64,000 nt of DNA from Polaribacter batillariae (GTDB lineage Bacteria > Bacteroidota > Bacteroidia > Flavobacteriales > Flavobacteriaceae): positions 1,984,001-2,048,000 of the forward strand of contig NZ_CP071795.1 of assembly GCF_017498485.1 (NCBI RefSeq). Reading direction: 5' to 3'. Below the pieces are notes generated by a model. That model ran no database searches. It saw only the letters and a program-made list of their open reading frames with translations, and was not told where the DNA came from. Position numbers and translations under genes: made by a program. Below, in pieces: positions 1 through 9,527 of the stretch; position 1 is the first letter of the stretch, and the number at the start of each line of letters is the position of its first letter.

Positions 1-1
1 A

Positions 2-808
2 AATGGGTCTTTTTCTGAAAATTATTATTTTATCCTCTTAAGTTTAGGGTATATATTTTTAATTAAAAAAAAATATTGGTTTAGTGCATTTGTTTTAATT
101 CCTTTTTTAATACAAATTAAAGATTCAAATAGAGCTTTACTAATATGTTTTGTAACGGTAGTTATTTTTTATTTTATTTACAAAATAGGTTTGTATTTAA
201 AAAAACAAGATCGAATATTTATTTTTACATTTTTATTTTTTTTCTTAGTTTTTTTTAGTCAAGAGTTGTTATCTATTTTATTTGAGATAGTGCCTAAAGG
301 GTCTGGTTTACATTTTAGAATAAAGCAAGCCTTAGATATATTTAACAAGGGTATAGATTTTAATAACCCACAACATATATCTATCGCTCAAAGAATTGTA
401 GAGGCTAAGGTTGTTGTTAGTTTGTGGTTAAACAACATAGTATCTTTTCTCTTTGGATGTGGTTTAGGTGGAGTCATAGATGGTAAACTTTTTATAGACC
501 CATCTGTTACAACAACGGCTTTAATGGGTAGTAAATCTATACATAATATTCACTTATTACCATTTGCTTTAATACATAAATACGGTTTATTGGGGTTGAT
601 AATTTTCTTTATGTTGGTAATTGATTTATTAAATTCTTTTAGGAATATTTTTAAGAAAAATCAGAGTATTGTTTTTATATTTTGGAATCTCATTTTTATT
701 TTAATCTTTGTGTATTCATTACCAGCAGCATCTTTTTTATGGGCATCTCCTCTATTTTGGATCTCCTTATCAATGAAAAGAAAAGCTATCTATAAAAAAC
801 CATTTTAA
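2..808 (+). CDS. O-antigen polymerase/ligase-like membrane protein (5' end outside window)
   Basis: The frame is open from base 2, so the gene enters from outside and only its last 268 residues are seen; a TTG at 191 lies inside it and is not a credible start. The protein is a series of hydrophobic segments separated by one larger soluble loop (about residues 95-185) and has an HNIH motif just before a membrane helix, as in the Wzy/WaaL superfamily of polysaccharide polymerases and O-antigen ligases. It would act in the inner membrane on lipid-linked glycan. The stop codon abuts the ATG of the next gene, so the two are translationally coupled. The family assignment rests on topology and the HN-x-H loop, not on strong identity. 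Confidence 0.7.
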   Translation, partial: NGSFSENYYFILLSLGYIFLIKKKYWFSAFVLIPFLIQIKDSNRALLICFVTVVIFYFIYKIGLYLKKQDRIFIFTFLFFFLVFFSQELLSILFEIVPKGSGLHFRIKQALDIFNKGIDFNNPQHISIAQRIVEAKVVVSLWLNNIVSFLFGCGLGGVIDGKLFIDPSVTTTALMGSKSIHNIHLLPFALIHKYGLLGLIIFFMLVIDLLNSFRNIFKKNQSIVFIFWNLIFILIFVYSLPAASFLWASPLFWISLSMKRKAIYKKPF

Positions 809-2026
809 ATGAATAAGCAAAAGATATTAGGTTTTAGTTTTCTATTGTTTTCTATATTTCCATTGATACCTAATCGAATAAAAGGTTTACCTGTAATACT
901 ATTCTTTTTAAGTTCTATTTATCTTGCAAAGAAATATAAATGTAAAGTCTTAAATATTAGAAAAACCATTTTTTTAAGTAGTTTATTTTTATTAATATTA
1001 ATTAGCCTTCTTTATACTGAAAATTTTAATAAAATAGATCAAATTTTATCGACAAGACTCTCATTAATAGTATTTCCTGTATCTTTTTCATTAATAGAAT
1101 CAACAAAGATTAAACTACAAAAAAAATATGTTTTGTGGTTTTCTAAAATTTTTATTTTTTCTACAATTTTATTTAGCCTCTTAATTTTTTATAAAATTTA
1201 CAGTTTAGGTTATTATCACGATAAAGTAAATATTAATGATGTTTACAACAACTTAACTAATAATGTTTTTGGAGTTCAGCAACATCCTATTTACAGCTCT
1301 ATTTTTATTTCTTTGGCTTTATTCTTTTTACTTAAGGAAATAGTTAATAAAAATATGTATTTAAAAATTCTTCATTTTTGTGGAATTATATTTCTTTGTT
1401 ATATACTTTTCTTTCTTTCAAGAAGGGGAACCTTAATAGCGTTGGCAGTTAGTTTAATTTCTGTTTTTTTACTAAGATTTAAAAAGTTATCAATTAAGAA
1501 AATTGCTGTAATTGGTATTTTGGCAGTTTTTGGCATAACTTTTTTTACACCCGTTTTAAAAAAAAGATTTAAAGAGGTATTTTATAATATTACCTATAAA
1601 GAAGTTAATTCAGACAATTCTTCTAGTATTAGATACGGAGTTTATGACTGTGTCACGAAAGTTATTAAAAATAATTGGTGGATAGGTTATGGAATTGGAG
1701 ACGTACAAGACGAATTAGTAAAATGCTATGCTTCGAAATCTAAAATTCTTGTAGAAGGAAAATATAATTCGCACAACCAATATTTTAGTTTTATGTTAAG
1801 TAACGGATTACTTGGAGCAATTTTTTTAATTTGGATTCTAATAAAAACCTTAAAATTAGGTATTAGAAACAATGAAGTAATTATTGTTTCTTTAATGATT
1901 TTTTACTCTATTGTTTTGCTATTTGAGAATATTTTGGAAAGACAGTCTGGTATTATATTATTTATGTTTTTTCTTTCATATTTTAATTTTAAAGACTACA
2001 AAAACCTTCTAAATGTTAAAAAATAA
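809..2026 (+). CDS. O-antigen ligase family (Wzy_C-like) membrane protein
   Basis: A 405-residue polytopic membrane protein with about ten hydrophobic segments. It has the features of the Wzy_C/WaaL family: an SRRGT motif after a membrane helix (about residue 200), a large periplasmic loop (about 245-325), and HNQYF leading into the next helix. Such proteins ligate or polymerise lipid-linked oligosaccharides on the periplasmic face. It starts directly after the preceding stop codon and overlaps the next glycosyltransferase by 14 bases, so it belongs to the polysaccharide operon. Polymerase and ligase cannot be told apart from sequence alone; two such proteins in a row suggest one of each. Confidence 0.8.
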   Translation: MNKQKILGFSFLLFSIFPLIPNRIKGLPVILFFLSSIYLAKKYKCKVLNIRKTIFLSSLFLLILISLLYTENFNKIDQILSTRLSLIVFPVSFSLIESTKIKLQKKYVLWFSKIFIFSTILFSLLIFYKIYSLGYYHDKVNINDVYNNLTNNVFGVQQHPIYSSIFISLALFFLLKEIVNKNMYLKILHFCGIIFLCYILFFLSRRGTLIALAVSLISVFLLRFKKLSIKKIAVIGILAVFGITFFTPVLKKRFKEVFYNITYKEVNSDNSSSIRYGVYDCVTKVIKNNWWIGYGIGDVQDELVKCYASKSKILVEGKYNSHNQYFSFMLSNGLLGAIFLIWILIKTLKLGIRNNEVIIVSLMIFYSIVLLFENILERQSGIILFMFFLSYFNFKDYKNLLNVKK

Positions 2027-3113
2027 AAGAGTATTAATAATCGGTCCCTTACCAAACCCTATATCTGGAGTTTCATTGGCGAACAAAGTCGTTAAAAAAA
2101 TATTAGATAAATCTACTGCCTTTAAAACAAACACAATTAATACCTCTTATCCAGTTTTTAAAGATAGTGTGGGTAGTTTTTCATTTCATAAATTATTTTT
2201 TTTTCTGAAGCTTAACTTTAAGGCTTTAAAAGTTTTTAAAAACGATATTATTTATATTACACCAGGACAAACTTTTTTTGGAGTTACAAAATATAGTATT
2301 TTTATCCTGCTAGCATCAATATTAAATAAGGAGTTAGTTATACATGTTCATGGTAACTATTTAGGTAAGCAATATAAGAAGTTAAAAGGTATTAAAAAGA
2401 AAACATTCTATTTTTTGGTTTCTAAATTCACGAAAGGGATTGTGTTATCTTCTTCATTAAAAAATAATTTACTACCATTTTTAGATGAATCGAAGATATT
2501 TATAGTGTATAATTTTGCTGAAGACTATTTATATAACAACTCAAATACAAGCACATTTAATAAATTAAAAATTATTTATTTAAGTAATTTAATGGAAGAA
2601 AAAGGAATACTTTTTTTATTAGAAGCCTTAAAAGAATTAGAGAAACAAGATATTGTATATGAGGCAAAAATTGCTGGCAATATAGACGAAAGTTTAAAAG
2701 CTCAAATAATAGAAAAGGTAAACAATCTTAAACATACAACTTACGAAGGAGTAGTTTATGGAAAAGAAAAAAAGAAATTATTGGAATGGAGTAATATTTT
2801 TGTGCTACCGACGTTTTACAAAATGGAAGGTCAACCTATTTCTATTTTAGAAGCATTGGCTACAGAAAATGTTATTATTGCAACTAACCATGCAGGTATT
2901 CCAGATATTATAAAAACAGAAATCAATGGGTATATTGTTGCTCCCAAAAGCGCTAACAGTATATTAGAACCACTTTTATTTCTAGACAAGAATAAGTTTA
3001 AAATAAAAGAGATTACCAGTGTCAATAAAAAATATTTTATTGATAATTTTACCGTGAAAAATTTCACAGAGAAAATTACTGAAACCTTAAATGCATCTAC
3101 AAAAGTTAAATAA
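2013..3113 (+). CDS. Glycosyltransferase family 4 (group 1)
   Basis: A 366-residue GT-B fold glycosyltransferase. The N-terminus IIGPLPNPISGVS is the usual glycine-rich acceptor-side loop, and the C-terminal half carries the nucleotide-sugar binding EGQPISILEALA segment (about residues 271-285), matching the E-x7-E signature of GT4 retaining enzymes. It should transfer a sugar from a nucleotide donor to a growing lipid-linked exopolysaccharide repeat at the cytoplasmic membrane. It overlaps the upstream gene by 14 bases and the downstream acetyltransferase by 23, indicating a tight operon. Donor and acceptor sugars cannot be predicted. Confidence 0.88.
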   Translation: MLKNKRVLIIGPLPNPISGVSLANKVVKKILDKSTAFKTNTINTSYPVFKDSVGSFSFHKLFFFLKLNFKALKVFKNDIIYITPGQTFFGVTKYSIFILLASILNKELVIHVHGNYLGKQYKKLKGIKKKTFYFLVSKFTKGIVLSSSLKNNLLPFLDESKIFIVYNFAEDYLYNNSNTSTFNKLKIIYLSNLMEEKGILFLLEALKELEKQDIVYEAKIAGNIDESLKAQIIEKVNNLKHTTYEGVVYGKEKKKLLEWSNIFVLPTFYKMEGQPISILEALATENVIIATNHAGIPDIIKTEINGYIVAPKSANSILEPLLFLDKNKFKIKEITSVNKKYFIDNFTVKNFTEKITETLNASTKVK

Positions 3114-3639
3114 ATTTAAATTACCAAATAACTTTCGAGGGAGAAATGCTTTTGTAGTTCAGCTATGGTGGTTGGTTCAAGCAATTTTTTTTAGAACATC
3201 TCCACAGTTTTTATATGGATATAGACGTTTTATTTTAAGATTATTTGGTGCAAAAATTGGAAAGAAAGTAATAATAAGACCATCTGCAAAAATAACATAT
3301 CCATGGAAAATTCGTATTGGGGATTATTCCTGGATAGGAGATGATGTTGTATTATATTCTTTAGGTGAAATAGAAATAGGTAAAAATGTTGTAGTATCTC
3401 AAAAATGCTATATCTGTACAGGATCTCACGATTATTTAAAATCAGATTTCCCTATATATGCAAAAAAAATTATTATTGAAGATGAGGTTTGGTTGGCAAC
3501 AGATGTATTTGTATCTCCAGGGATAATAATAAAAACGGGAACAGTTGTAGGTTCTAGAAGCAGTGTTTACAAAGATTTACCTTCAAACAAGTTATGTATT
3601 GGAAATCCCGCAAAAGTGATTAGAGAAAGAAAAAAATGA
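3091..3639 (+). CDS. WcaF-like hexapeptide-repeat acetyltransferase
   Basis: A 182-residue left-handed beta-helix acetyltransferase. It shows the isoleucine-rich hexapeptide pattern from about residue 55 (IGKKVIIRPSAKI, IGDYSWIGDDVVL) and the SHDY motif (catalytic His) followed by an IIIEDEVWLATDVFVSPG segment, as in colanic-acid WcaF and related sugar O-acetyltransferases. Length fits that family. It would use acetyl-CoA to decorate exopolysaccharide units in the cytoplasm. It starts inside the previous gene and its stop overlaps the next start by four bases (ATGA). Confidence 0.85.
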   Translation: MHLQKLNKFKLPNNFRGRNAFVVQLWWLVQAIFFRTSPQFLYGYRRFILRLFGAKIGKKVIIRPSAKITYPWKIRIGDYSWIGDDVVLYSLGEIEIGKNVVVSQKCYICTGSHDYLKSDFPIYAKKIIIEDEVWLATDVFVSPGIIIKTGTVVGSRSSVYKDLPSNKLCIGNPAKVIRERKK

Positions 3640-4802
3640 GTAGTAAAAAGAATATTCTAATATTATCCCCTTTTTTTTATCCAGAGTTAATATCTACAGG
3701 TAAATTTAATACGGATTTAGCAAGAGAATTAGCAAAACAAGGCCATAATATAACAATACTATGCTTTCATCCTTTTTACCCAAATTGGAAAACAAAAAAA
3801 AGTGAAGATTTTATAAATAATATAAAAATAATTAGAGGAGGTAAAAATATAAAATATCCAAAGAAACAGTTTTTAAGAAGAATGGTTTTAGAATTTAGTT
3901 TTTCTTTTTTTCTTTTAAGAAAATTAGGAAAACATCAAAAGAATAAAGACATAGTTATTCCTGTATTTCCACCAAGTTTTGGCTTTTATGCTTCTTTACT
4001 TTTTTTAAATAAAAAGTTAAAAAAAGTAGGAATGGTACATGATTTACAAGAAGTGTATTCTAAAAATAAAACTGGTGTATTAAATAAAATAATACATTCA
4101 TTAATTCATAAAATTGAAAAGAAATGTTATAAAAATTGCGATAAACTAATTTTTTTATCTACTGAAATGAAAGTTAAAGCAAAAGAACTTTATAATTTAA
4201 ATGAGAAAAACTTAGAAGTTCAATATCCTTTTATAAATTTAAAAAAAACGATATCAAATTCTTTAGGAAACATACTTAATAAGCAAACTACGAATATTGT
4301 TTATTCAGGAGCATTAGGGGAAAAACAAAATCCTTATGAATTATATAATTTTTTTGATTTTGCTTCACGTAAAATTAGTAATTCACAATTTTACTTTTTC
4401 TCACAAGGCATTATTTTCGATACATTAAAAAGTAAAAATAAAAACTCCCAAATAAACTTCCATAATTTAGTTAATATAGAACATTTAGAAGAGTTATACA
4501 TGAGAAGTACAGTACAAATTGTACCTCAAAAAGAGAATACTTCAAAAGGATCTTTACCTTCTAAACTTCCTAATTTGTTAGTTTCTGGATGTAAAGTTCT
4601 TGTTATTACAGATAAAAATAGTGAAATAGAAAAAGTATTTAAGTCTAATGGATTAAGTCAAATTTCCAACTCTTGGTCTTACCAAAAACTACTTAACTCA
4701 TTAAATCTTTTATTAGAAAAAGATACAGATGTAACGCATCAAAAGAATGTTGCAAAAAAATTATTTACAATTGAAGAAATGATTCTTAAAGTTTTACGTT
4801 AA
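3636..4802 (+). CDS. WcaI-like glycosyltransferase family 4
   Basis: A 388-residue GT-B glycosyltransferase. N-terminal LILSPFFYPELISTGKFNTDLARELAKQGH is the typical WcaI-type entry: a proline-rich loop, then a helix facing the acceptor. The middle carries VPVFPPSFGF-like and MVHDLQEVY segments found in that subgroup. The C-terminal donor site is more diverged: KGSLPSKLPNLLVSGC (about residues 305-320) stands where the E-x7-E motif normally lies. It starts with ATG overlapping the preceding stop and is followed by the priming transferase in the same frame after 33 bases. Likely adds a sugar to the undecaprenyl-linked unit. Confidence 0.82.
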   Translation: MSSKKNILILSPFFYPELISTGKFNTDLARELAKQGHNITILCFHPFYPNWKTKKSEDFINNIKIIRGGKNIKYPKKQFLRRMVLEFSFSFFLLRKLGKHQKNKDIVIPVFPPSFGFYASLLFLNKKLKKVGMVHDLQEVYSKNKTGVLNKIIHSLIHKIEKKCYKNCDKLIFLSTEMKVKAKELYNLNEKNLEVQYPFINLKKTISNSLGNILNKQTTNIVYSGALGEKQNPYELYNFFDFASRKISNSQFYFFSQGIIFDTLKSKNKNSQINFHNLVNIEHLEELYMRSTVQIVPQKENTSKGSLPSKLPNLLVSGCKVLVITDKNSEIEKVFKSNGLSQISNSWSYQKLLNSLNLLLEKDTDVTHQKNVAKKLFTIEEMILKVLR

Positions 4803-4835
4803 AATAATATATTTGTTAATGCAATAAAGTTTAGA

Positions 4836-6190
4836 TTGAAGAAAAGGTACTCTCACTACATACGTCCATTACAAATTATATTAGATGTTTTTTTAATATT
4901 TTTTGTTGTATTTGTTATTAAAGATAAAGATTATTTAAACATATCTTTTTTATCTTACATTACTTTATTTTGGTTAATTACCTCTTATTTCTTTGGTTTT
5001 TATAAAGTTTATAGACACACAAGTGCTCTTAGAATTTTTACCCTTTTAGGAAAACAATTTTTAATTTTTACGTTAGGATATTTTGCTTATTTCGGTATTT
5101 TTAGAGAAGGAGAAGTTGTTAATAATCAATTTTTAATTCTATCTACAATTCTTTTAACCATAACAATAATAAAACTTTCTAGTTTTCTAATTTTAAAAAA
5201 ATATAGATCTTTAGGTAATAATTTTAGAACAACAATTGTTTTAGGTTATGATGATTCTGCCAAAAAAGTAATTAAAATATTTAATAGTAAAGCAAATTTA
5301 GGATATAGATACTTAGGGTTTTTTTCTGATAAAGAACATAAACAGTCTAATTATTTAGGAAAATTAAAAACTGTTTTTAAATATGTAGAAGAAAATAATG
5401 TAGATGAAATTTATTGTTCGTTAACAGTTTTAAATAGTAAACAAATTAAAGAAATTAATAAATTTGTTTTAGAAAAAGGCATTCTATTAAAATTGATACC
5501 AAACTCAAATGAATTGTATAGTAAAAATCAAACTGTAGAGTTTTACGACGATACATTAATGGTTTTAAATGTAAAAAAATTACCATTTGAGTTTGCTGAG
5601 AATTTTTATATTAAGAGGGTTTTTGATATATTTTTTTCACTTTTTATTTGCATTTTTTTACTTTCTTGGTTAATGCCAATTCTTTGGATTCTAGTTAAAA
5701 TAGAATCTAAAGGACCCTTAATATTTAAACAAAAAAGAGAAGGCATTAATGGAGATGAATTTGTTTGTTATAAATTTAGATCCATGAAAATAAACGATTT
5801 ATCAGACAAAGTTCATGCCACAAAAAATGATGTTAGAGTAACCAAAATCGGGATGTTTCTAAGAAAAACAAGTATGGATGAATTACCTCAATTTATCAAT
5901 GTTTTATTAGGCGATATGAGTGTAGTTGGGCCAAGGCCACACTTAGAAAGTTTATCTTTAGAATATCAAAAAGATGTGGACGATTATTTAAAAAGACATA
6001 TTGTAAAACCCGGTATTACAGGTTTAGCACAAGTTTCTGGGTATAGAGGAGAGATTAAAAAAAAATCTGATATTAAAAACAGAATTAGACTTGATATTTT
6101 TATATAGAAAATTGGTCCTTCTTTTTAGATGTAAAAATTATTATAAAAACAGTACTAAATGTTTTTCAAGGAGAAGAAAAAGCTTATTAA
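4836..6190 (+). pseudogene. WcaJ-type undecaprenyl-phosphate sugar phosphotransferase, frameshifted near the 3' end
   Basis: Polyprenyl glycosylphosphotransferase that loads the first sugar-phosphate onto undecaprenyl phosphate. It has four N-terminal membrane helices (to about residue 115), a CoA-binding-like middle domain (about 130-235), another helix near 265-290, then the catalytic domain with KFRSM, TSMDELPQ, VGPRPH and KPGITGLAQVSGYRG. The uninterrupted frame begins at TTG 4836 (no ATG available after the previous stop) and ends early at 6107, after RLDIF. One base further on, the missing family C-terminus YIENWSFFLDVKIIIKT is encoded and runs to a stop at 6190. One T lost from the T5 run at 6096-6100 explains it. 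Repaired length is 451 residues, normal for the family. Real mutation and assembly error cannot be told apart here. Confidence 0.85.
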
Positions 6191-6942
6191 TGAATAAAGA
6201 AACAATTGTATCTGCAACCATTGTACTTTTTAAAGAAGAAATATCTACTTTAAAAGAAACAGTAGCTTGTTTCTTAAAGACTTCAATAGAAAAGAAACTA
6301 TTTTTAATTGATAATAATCCAACAAATAGATTAGAAAAAGAATTTAACCATTCCGATTTAGAATATATTTTTACTGGTAAAAATATTGGTTTTGGTGCCG
6401 CACATAATATCGTTTTAAATAAAATTAACTCACAATTTCATTTGATACTAAATCCAGATGTAGAATTTAATGCTACTGTAATCCCTTTATTAATTGATGA
6501 ATTAGGTAAACAAAATAGCGTCTCTTTTATTACTCCAAAAATAATTTACCCTAACTATCAAATGCAGTATGTTTGCAGAAAACATCCTACAATTTTCGAT
6601 TTAATAAATAGAAAAATTAAGATTTCTAAAAATCAAAATATTAAAAATCAATATAAAAACTTAGATTTAGAAAAAACTTTTTACCCTGAATTTATCCATG
6701 GCTGTTTTATGCTTTTTAAAACAGAAGAATTTAAAAATTTAAACGGATTTGATGAACGTTATTTTTTATATATGGAAGATGCAGATATCTGTAGAAGAAT
6801 AGAAAAAAACAATAAAAAAATTCAATATTACCCAAAAGTTAAAGTAATACATCAACATCAACAAGGCTCTTCAAAAAACATAAAACTTTTTTTTAGACAC
6901 ATCTCTTCTGCAATAAAATATTTTTTAAAGTGGGGTTTTTAG
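6190..6942 (+). CDS. Glycosyltransferase family 2 (rhamnosyltransferase-like)
   Basis: A 250-residue GT-A enzyme. Seen motifs are SATIVLFKEE at the N-terminus, GFGAAHN (about residue 70), LNPDVEF with the metal-binding DxD-like acid (about 92-98), and FDERYFLYMEDADICRR (about 190-205), typical of the rhamnosyltransferase-like GT2 group. I start it at ATG 6190, overlapping the repaired stop of the preceding gene (TAATG). An upstream in-frame extension to 6091 only reads the preceding gene's C-terminus in the wrong frame. It is the last gene of the polysaccharide cluster in this window. Confidence 0.85.
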   Translation: MNKETIVSATIVLFKEEISTLKETVACFLKTSIEKKLFLIDNNPTNRLEKEFNHSDLEYIFTGKNIGFGAAHNIVLNKINSQFHLILNPDVEFNATVIPLLIDELGKQNSVSFITPKIIYPNYQMQYVCRKHPTIFDLINRKIKISKNQNIKNQYKNLDLEKTFYPEFIHGCFMLFKTEEFKNLNGFDERYFLYMEDADICRRIEKNNKKIQYYPKVKVIHQHQQGSSKNIKLFFRHISSAIKYFLKWGF

Positions 6943-6962
6943 TTTCCTAAAAAATTATAAAA

Positions 6963-6970
6963 TATATTTG
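6963..6970 (+). promoter_or_regulatory. Bacteroidota -7 promoter box for purD
   Basis: TATATTTG matches TAnnTTTG exactly and ends 23 bases before the purD ATG. No convincing -33 TTTG is present. Confidence 0.55.
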
Positions 6971-6993
6971 CATATCAAACAACAAAACAAAAA

Positions 6994-8268
6994 ATGAACA
7001 TTCTTATATTAGGCTCAGGAGGTAGAGAACATGCATTTGCATTAAAATTATCGGAAAGTAATAAAGTAAATCAACTTTTTGTAGCACCAGGAAATGCTGG
7101 TACTCACAAAATTGCAACCAATATTAATATAAATCCAACAGATTTTAAAGCTGTAAAAGAAACCGTTTTAAAAAATGATATAAAAATGGTGGTTGTTGGT
7201 CCTGAAGCTCCTTTAGTAAACGGTGTTCACGATTTTTTTCTTTCAGATAGTGAGCTAAAAAATATTCCAGTAATTGGCCCTAAAAAAGATGGAGCATTGT
7301 TAGAAGGTAGTAAAGATTTCTCGAAGCAATTCATGCAAAAACATGGCATTCCAACTGCAAAATACAAATCATTTACAAAAGATAATTTAGAAGAAGGTTA
7401 TGCTTTTTTAGAAACTTTACAAGCACCTTACGTTTTAAAAGCAGATGGTTTAGCAGCAGGTAAAGGAGTTTTAATTTTGTTTTCTTTAGAAGAAGCAAAA
7501 GCAGAACTAAAAGAAATGCTTACCAACCAAAAATTCGGAGAAGCTTCATCAACCGTGGTAATTGAAGAATTTTTAAAAGGAATCGAATTGTCGGTTTTTG
7601 TATTAACAGATGGTAAAAACTATAAAATTTTACCTTCAGCAAAAGATTATAAAAGAATTGGAGAAGGTGATACTGGTTTAAATACAGGTGGAATGGGAGC
7701 CATTTCTCCAGTACCTTTTGCAGACGATGCTTTTTTAGATAAAGTTGAAGAATTGGTGGTAAAACCAACCATAAATGGGTTACAAAAAGATGGAATCGAT
7801 TACAGAGGTTTTATTTTTATTGGTTTAATGAACGACAATGGAAATCCATCAGTAGTAGAGTACAATGTTCGAATGGGAGATCCAGAAACAGAAGTTGTTT
7901 TACCAAGAATAGAATCCGATTTATTTGATTTGTTTGATGGTGTTGCCAACCAAAATTTAGAGGAGAAGTTGTTTCAAGTAACCCCAAAAACGGCCACTAC
8001 AGTAATGTTGGTTTCTGGTGGATATCCAGAAAGTTACGAAAAAAACAAAGAAATTACGGGCTTAGAAAACGTAAAAGAATCTACCATTTTTCATGCAGGA
8101 ACCACTTTAAAAGACCACAAAATCGTTACAAGTGGAGGTAGAGTAATGGCAATTACCTCTTTTGCAAATTCTATTGAAGAAGCGTTAGAAAAATCGTATA
8201 GAAGTATTGAAGAAATTCGTTTCGATAAAATGAATTTTAGAAAAGATATTGGTTTCGATTTGGTTTAG
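6994..8268 (+). CDS. purD: Phosphoribosylamine-glycine ligase
   Basis: A 424-residue GARS enzyme of purine synthesis: 5-phosphoribosylamine + glycine + ATP gives GAR. It opens with MNILILGSGGREHAFA, then VVGPEAPLVNGV, the ATP-grasp core (KADGLAAGKGV about residue 149, VIEEFLKGIELSVF), GLNTGGMGAISP (about 229-240) and RMGDPETE (about 293-300) for metal and ATP binding. Length is normal and the start is the first ATG after a clean -7 box. It stands alone behind the polysaccharide cluster and is followed by a palindromic repeat and an IS element, neither of which enters the gene. Confidence 0.97.
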   Translation: MNILILGSGGREHAFALKLSESNKVNQLFVAPGNAGTHKIATNININPTDFKAVKETVLKNDIKMVVVGPEAPLVNGVHDFFLSDSELKNIPVIGPKKDGALLEGSKDFSKQFMQKHGIPTAKYKSFTKDNLEEGYAFLETLQAPYVLKADGLAAGKGVLILFSLEEAKAELKEMLTNQKFGEASSTVVIEEFLKGIELSVFVLTDGKNYKILPSAKDYKRIGEGDTGLNTGGMGAISPVPFADDAFLDKVEELVVKPTINGLQKDGIDYRGFIFIGLMNDNGNPSVVEYNVRMGDPETEVVLPRIESDLFDLFDGVANQNLEEKLFQVTPKTATTVMLVSGGYPESYEKNKEITGLENVKESTIFHAGTTLKDHKIVTSGGRVMAITSFANSIEEALEKSYRSIEEIRFDKMNFRKDIGFDLV

Positions 8269-8323
8269 AACGTCCATTTTAAGGTTTTTTAGCAAGATTT
8301 TTTTTTTGCAAGGTTTCCTTTAT

Positions 8324-8350
8324 CCTGCAAGGTTTTAAAAACCTTGTAGG
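8324..8350. repeat. Intergenic palindrome (CCTGCAAGG ... CCTTGTAGG)
   Basis: A near-perfect inverted repeat with an A/T-only centre, placed just after purD. It can form a hairpin in either strand and may end purD transcription. A sister copy in opposite orientation lies at 9461-9488 on the other side of the IS element, so the IS inserted between two such units. Confidence 0.7.
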
Positions 8351-8382
8351 TATAAATACAGATCGTAAATAAATTCCTTTTA

Positions 8383-9391
8383 ACCTGAGTTCGATTAATA
8401 AATTGTCAACTGATTAGACTTTACAGTCTGATATTTTATAGCAGGTTTTTTTGGTAAAAAGCTATATGCAATAAGACCTGCGATTATGTTTGACAAGAAA
8501 TTAGTAAAACTTCTATGTCTAGAATGTTCAATTTGACAAATATTTTTGAGTTCGTCATTTACGGTTTCAATAACAGAGCGTTTACGCAGTAAAATTTTAT
8601 CACTCATTGTCATTAAAGAATTCTTCATATTGTTTTTAATATGAGTAATTAAATGCAATCCATCAGCAAAAAGTAACTGCATTAAATCTTTTCCAACATA
8701 ACCTTTGTCCGCATATAACTTACCATAAATTTTATCTAAAAAAGACTTCTTTTTTAATGGCGTTCTATCATCAACATTAGCTTGGGTTATGCAGAAGTTT
8801 AGGATTTCACCTTTATCATTTATAACGATATGCAATTTAAAGCCATGGAACCATCCTATAGTGGATTTTCCAGTGGTTGCAATGCCTTTAAATACTTTAT
8901 TATTCTTAATTCGTTTGGGGCTGCAAACTCTAACAGGTGTAGAATCTACAAAAGAAATACCCGTAGAATTACCTAAACAACATGTCTTTAAAAATAAAGT
9001 CATTGGCATGAGGTTTTGCTGCATGAGTTCTGTAAATCTATTGTATGAAACTGTAGCTGGGAAATCATCTTGCATATGCTTTTGCAAGTAATACACGTAA
9101 AAGTGTTTAAAGGTCCTAAAACCACTAAGCTGAAACAAAATGGTAATGGTAATTACCTCGCTATTTGACATAACACTGGGACGTTTTGATGGATTGCCTA
9201 AAAGGTGTTTACTGACTATTTGGTCATATTCTTTACAAAATTCATCAACAAGACAGAAAATTTCAGTAATTTTAGAGTAGATTATCATAGATAGATTTTT
9301 AGATTAATAAATTGAAATTCAATACTTTAATTTACTGAAAATCTATCTTTTTTACTAGAAAAAAATGCCTAAATTTTAATCGAACTCAGGT
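8383..9391 (-). mobile_element. IS982-family insertion sequence, copy 1
   Basis: A 1009-bp element with perfect 16-bp terminal inverted repeats, ACCTGAGTTCGATTAA on the left and its reverse complement on the right, containing one transposase gene on the minus strand. With these ends, the flanks carry a 5-bp direct repeat TTTTA. Ends beginning ACC and a length near 1 kb fit IS982. A second copy, apparently identical, lies at 47973-48981 in the same orientation. Confidence 0.93.
8395..9288 (-). CDS. IS982-family DDE transposase (copy 1)
   Basis: A 297-residue transposase filling nearly all of the element. The acidic triad is visible as D115 (FVDSTP), D194 (YADKGYVG) and E241 ([12 protein letters not shown]), with the H-R-rich segment after the glutamate usual for IS982. 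The helical N-terminal region (about residues 1-100) is the DNA-binding part. It is full-length with no frameshift and so presumably active. The coding sequence is the same as that of the second copy. Confidence 0.95.
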   Translation of the reverse strand: MIIYSKITEIFCLVDEFCKEYDQIVSKHLLGNPSKRPSVMSNSEVITITILFQLSGFRTFKHFYVYYLQKHMQDDFPATVSYNRFTELMQQNLMPMTLFLKTCCLGNSTGISFVDSTPVRVCSPKRIKNNKVFKGIATTGKSTIGWFHGFKLHIVINDKGEILNFCITQANVDDRTPLKKKSFLDKIYGKLYADKGYVGKDLMQLLFADGLHLITHIKNNMKNSLMTMSDKILLRKRSVIETVNDELKNICQIEHSRHRSFTNFLSNIIAGLIAYSFLPKKPAIKYQTVKSNQLTIY

Positions 9392-9460
9392 TTTTAGTAA
9401 AGAATCCTATTTATGATTTGAGTTTACTGTAAATTCAATTTGTAGATGATATAAACAACA

Positions 9461-9488
9461 CCTACAAGGTTAAAAAAAACCTTGCAGG
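9461..9488. repeat. Intergenic palindrome (CCTACAAGG ... CCTTGCAGG)
   Basis: Inverted counterpart of the unit at 8324-8350: arms CCTACAAGG and CCTTGCAGG around an A-rich centre. It lies 39 bases before the following glycosyltransferase start. Confidence 0.7.
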
Positions 9489-9527
9489 AGAGCAATATTA
9501 AAAACTAAAGATTGCTGTTTTCTAAAG

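Noticed and set aside
6091..6189. Upstream extension of the GT2 gene by 33 codons
   Set aside because: It reads the frameshifted priming transferase's C-terminus in the wrong frame; ATG 6190 overlaps the repaired stop.
8789..9091. 100-codon plus-strand frame in the IS (also at 48379)
   Set aside because: Antisense to the transposase; IS982 elements carry one gene.
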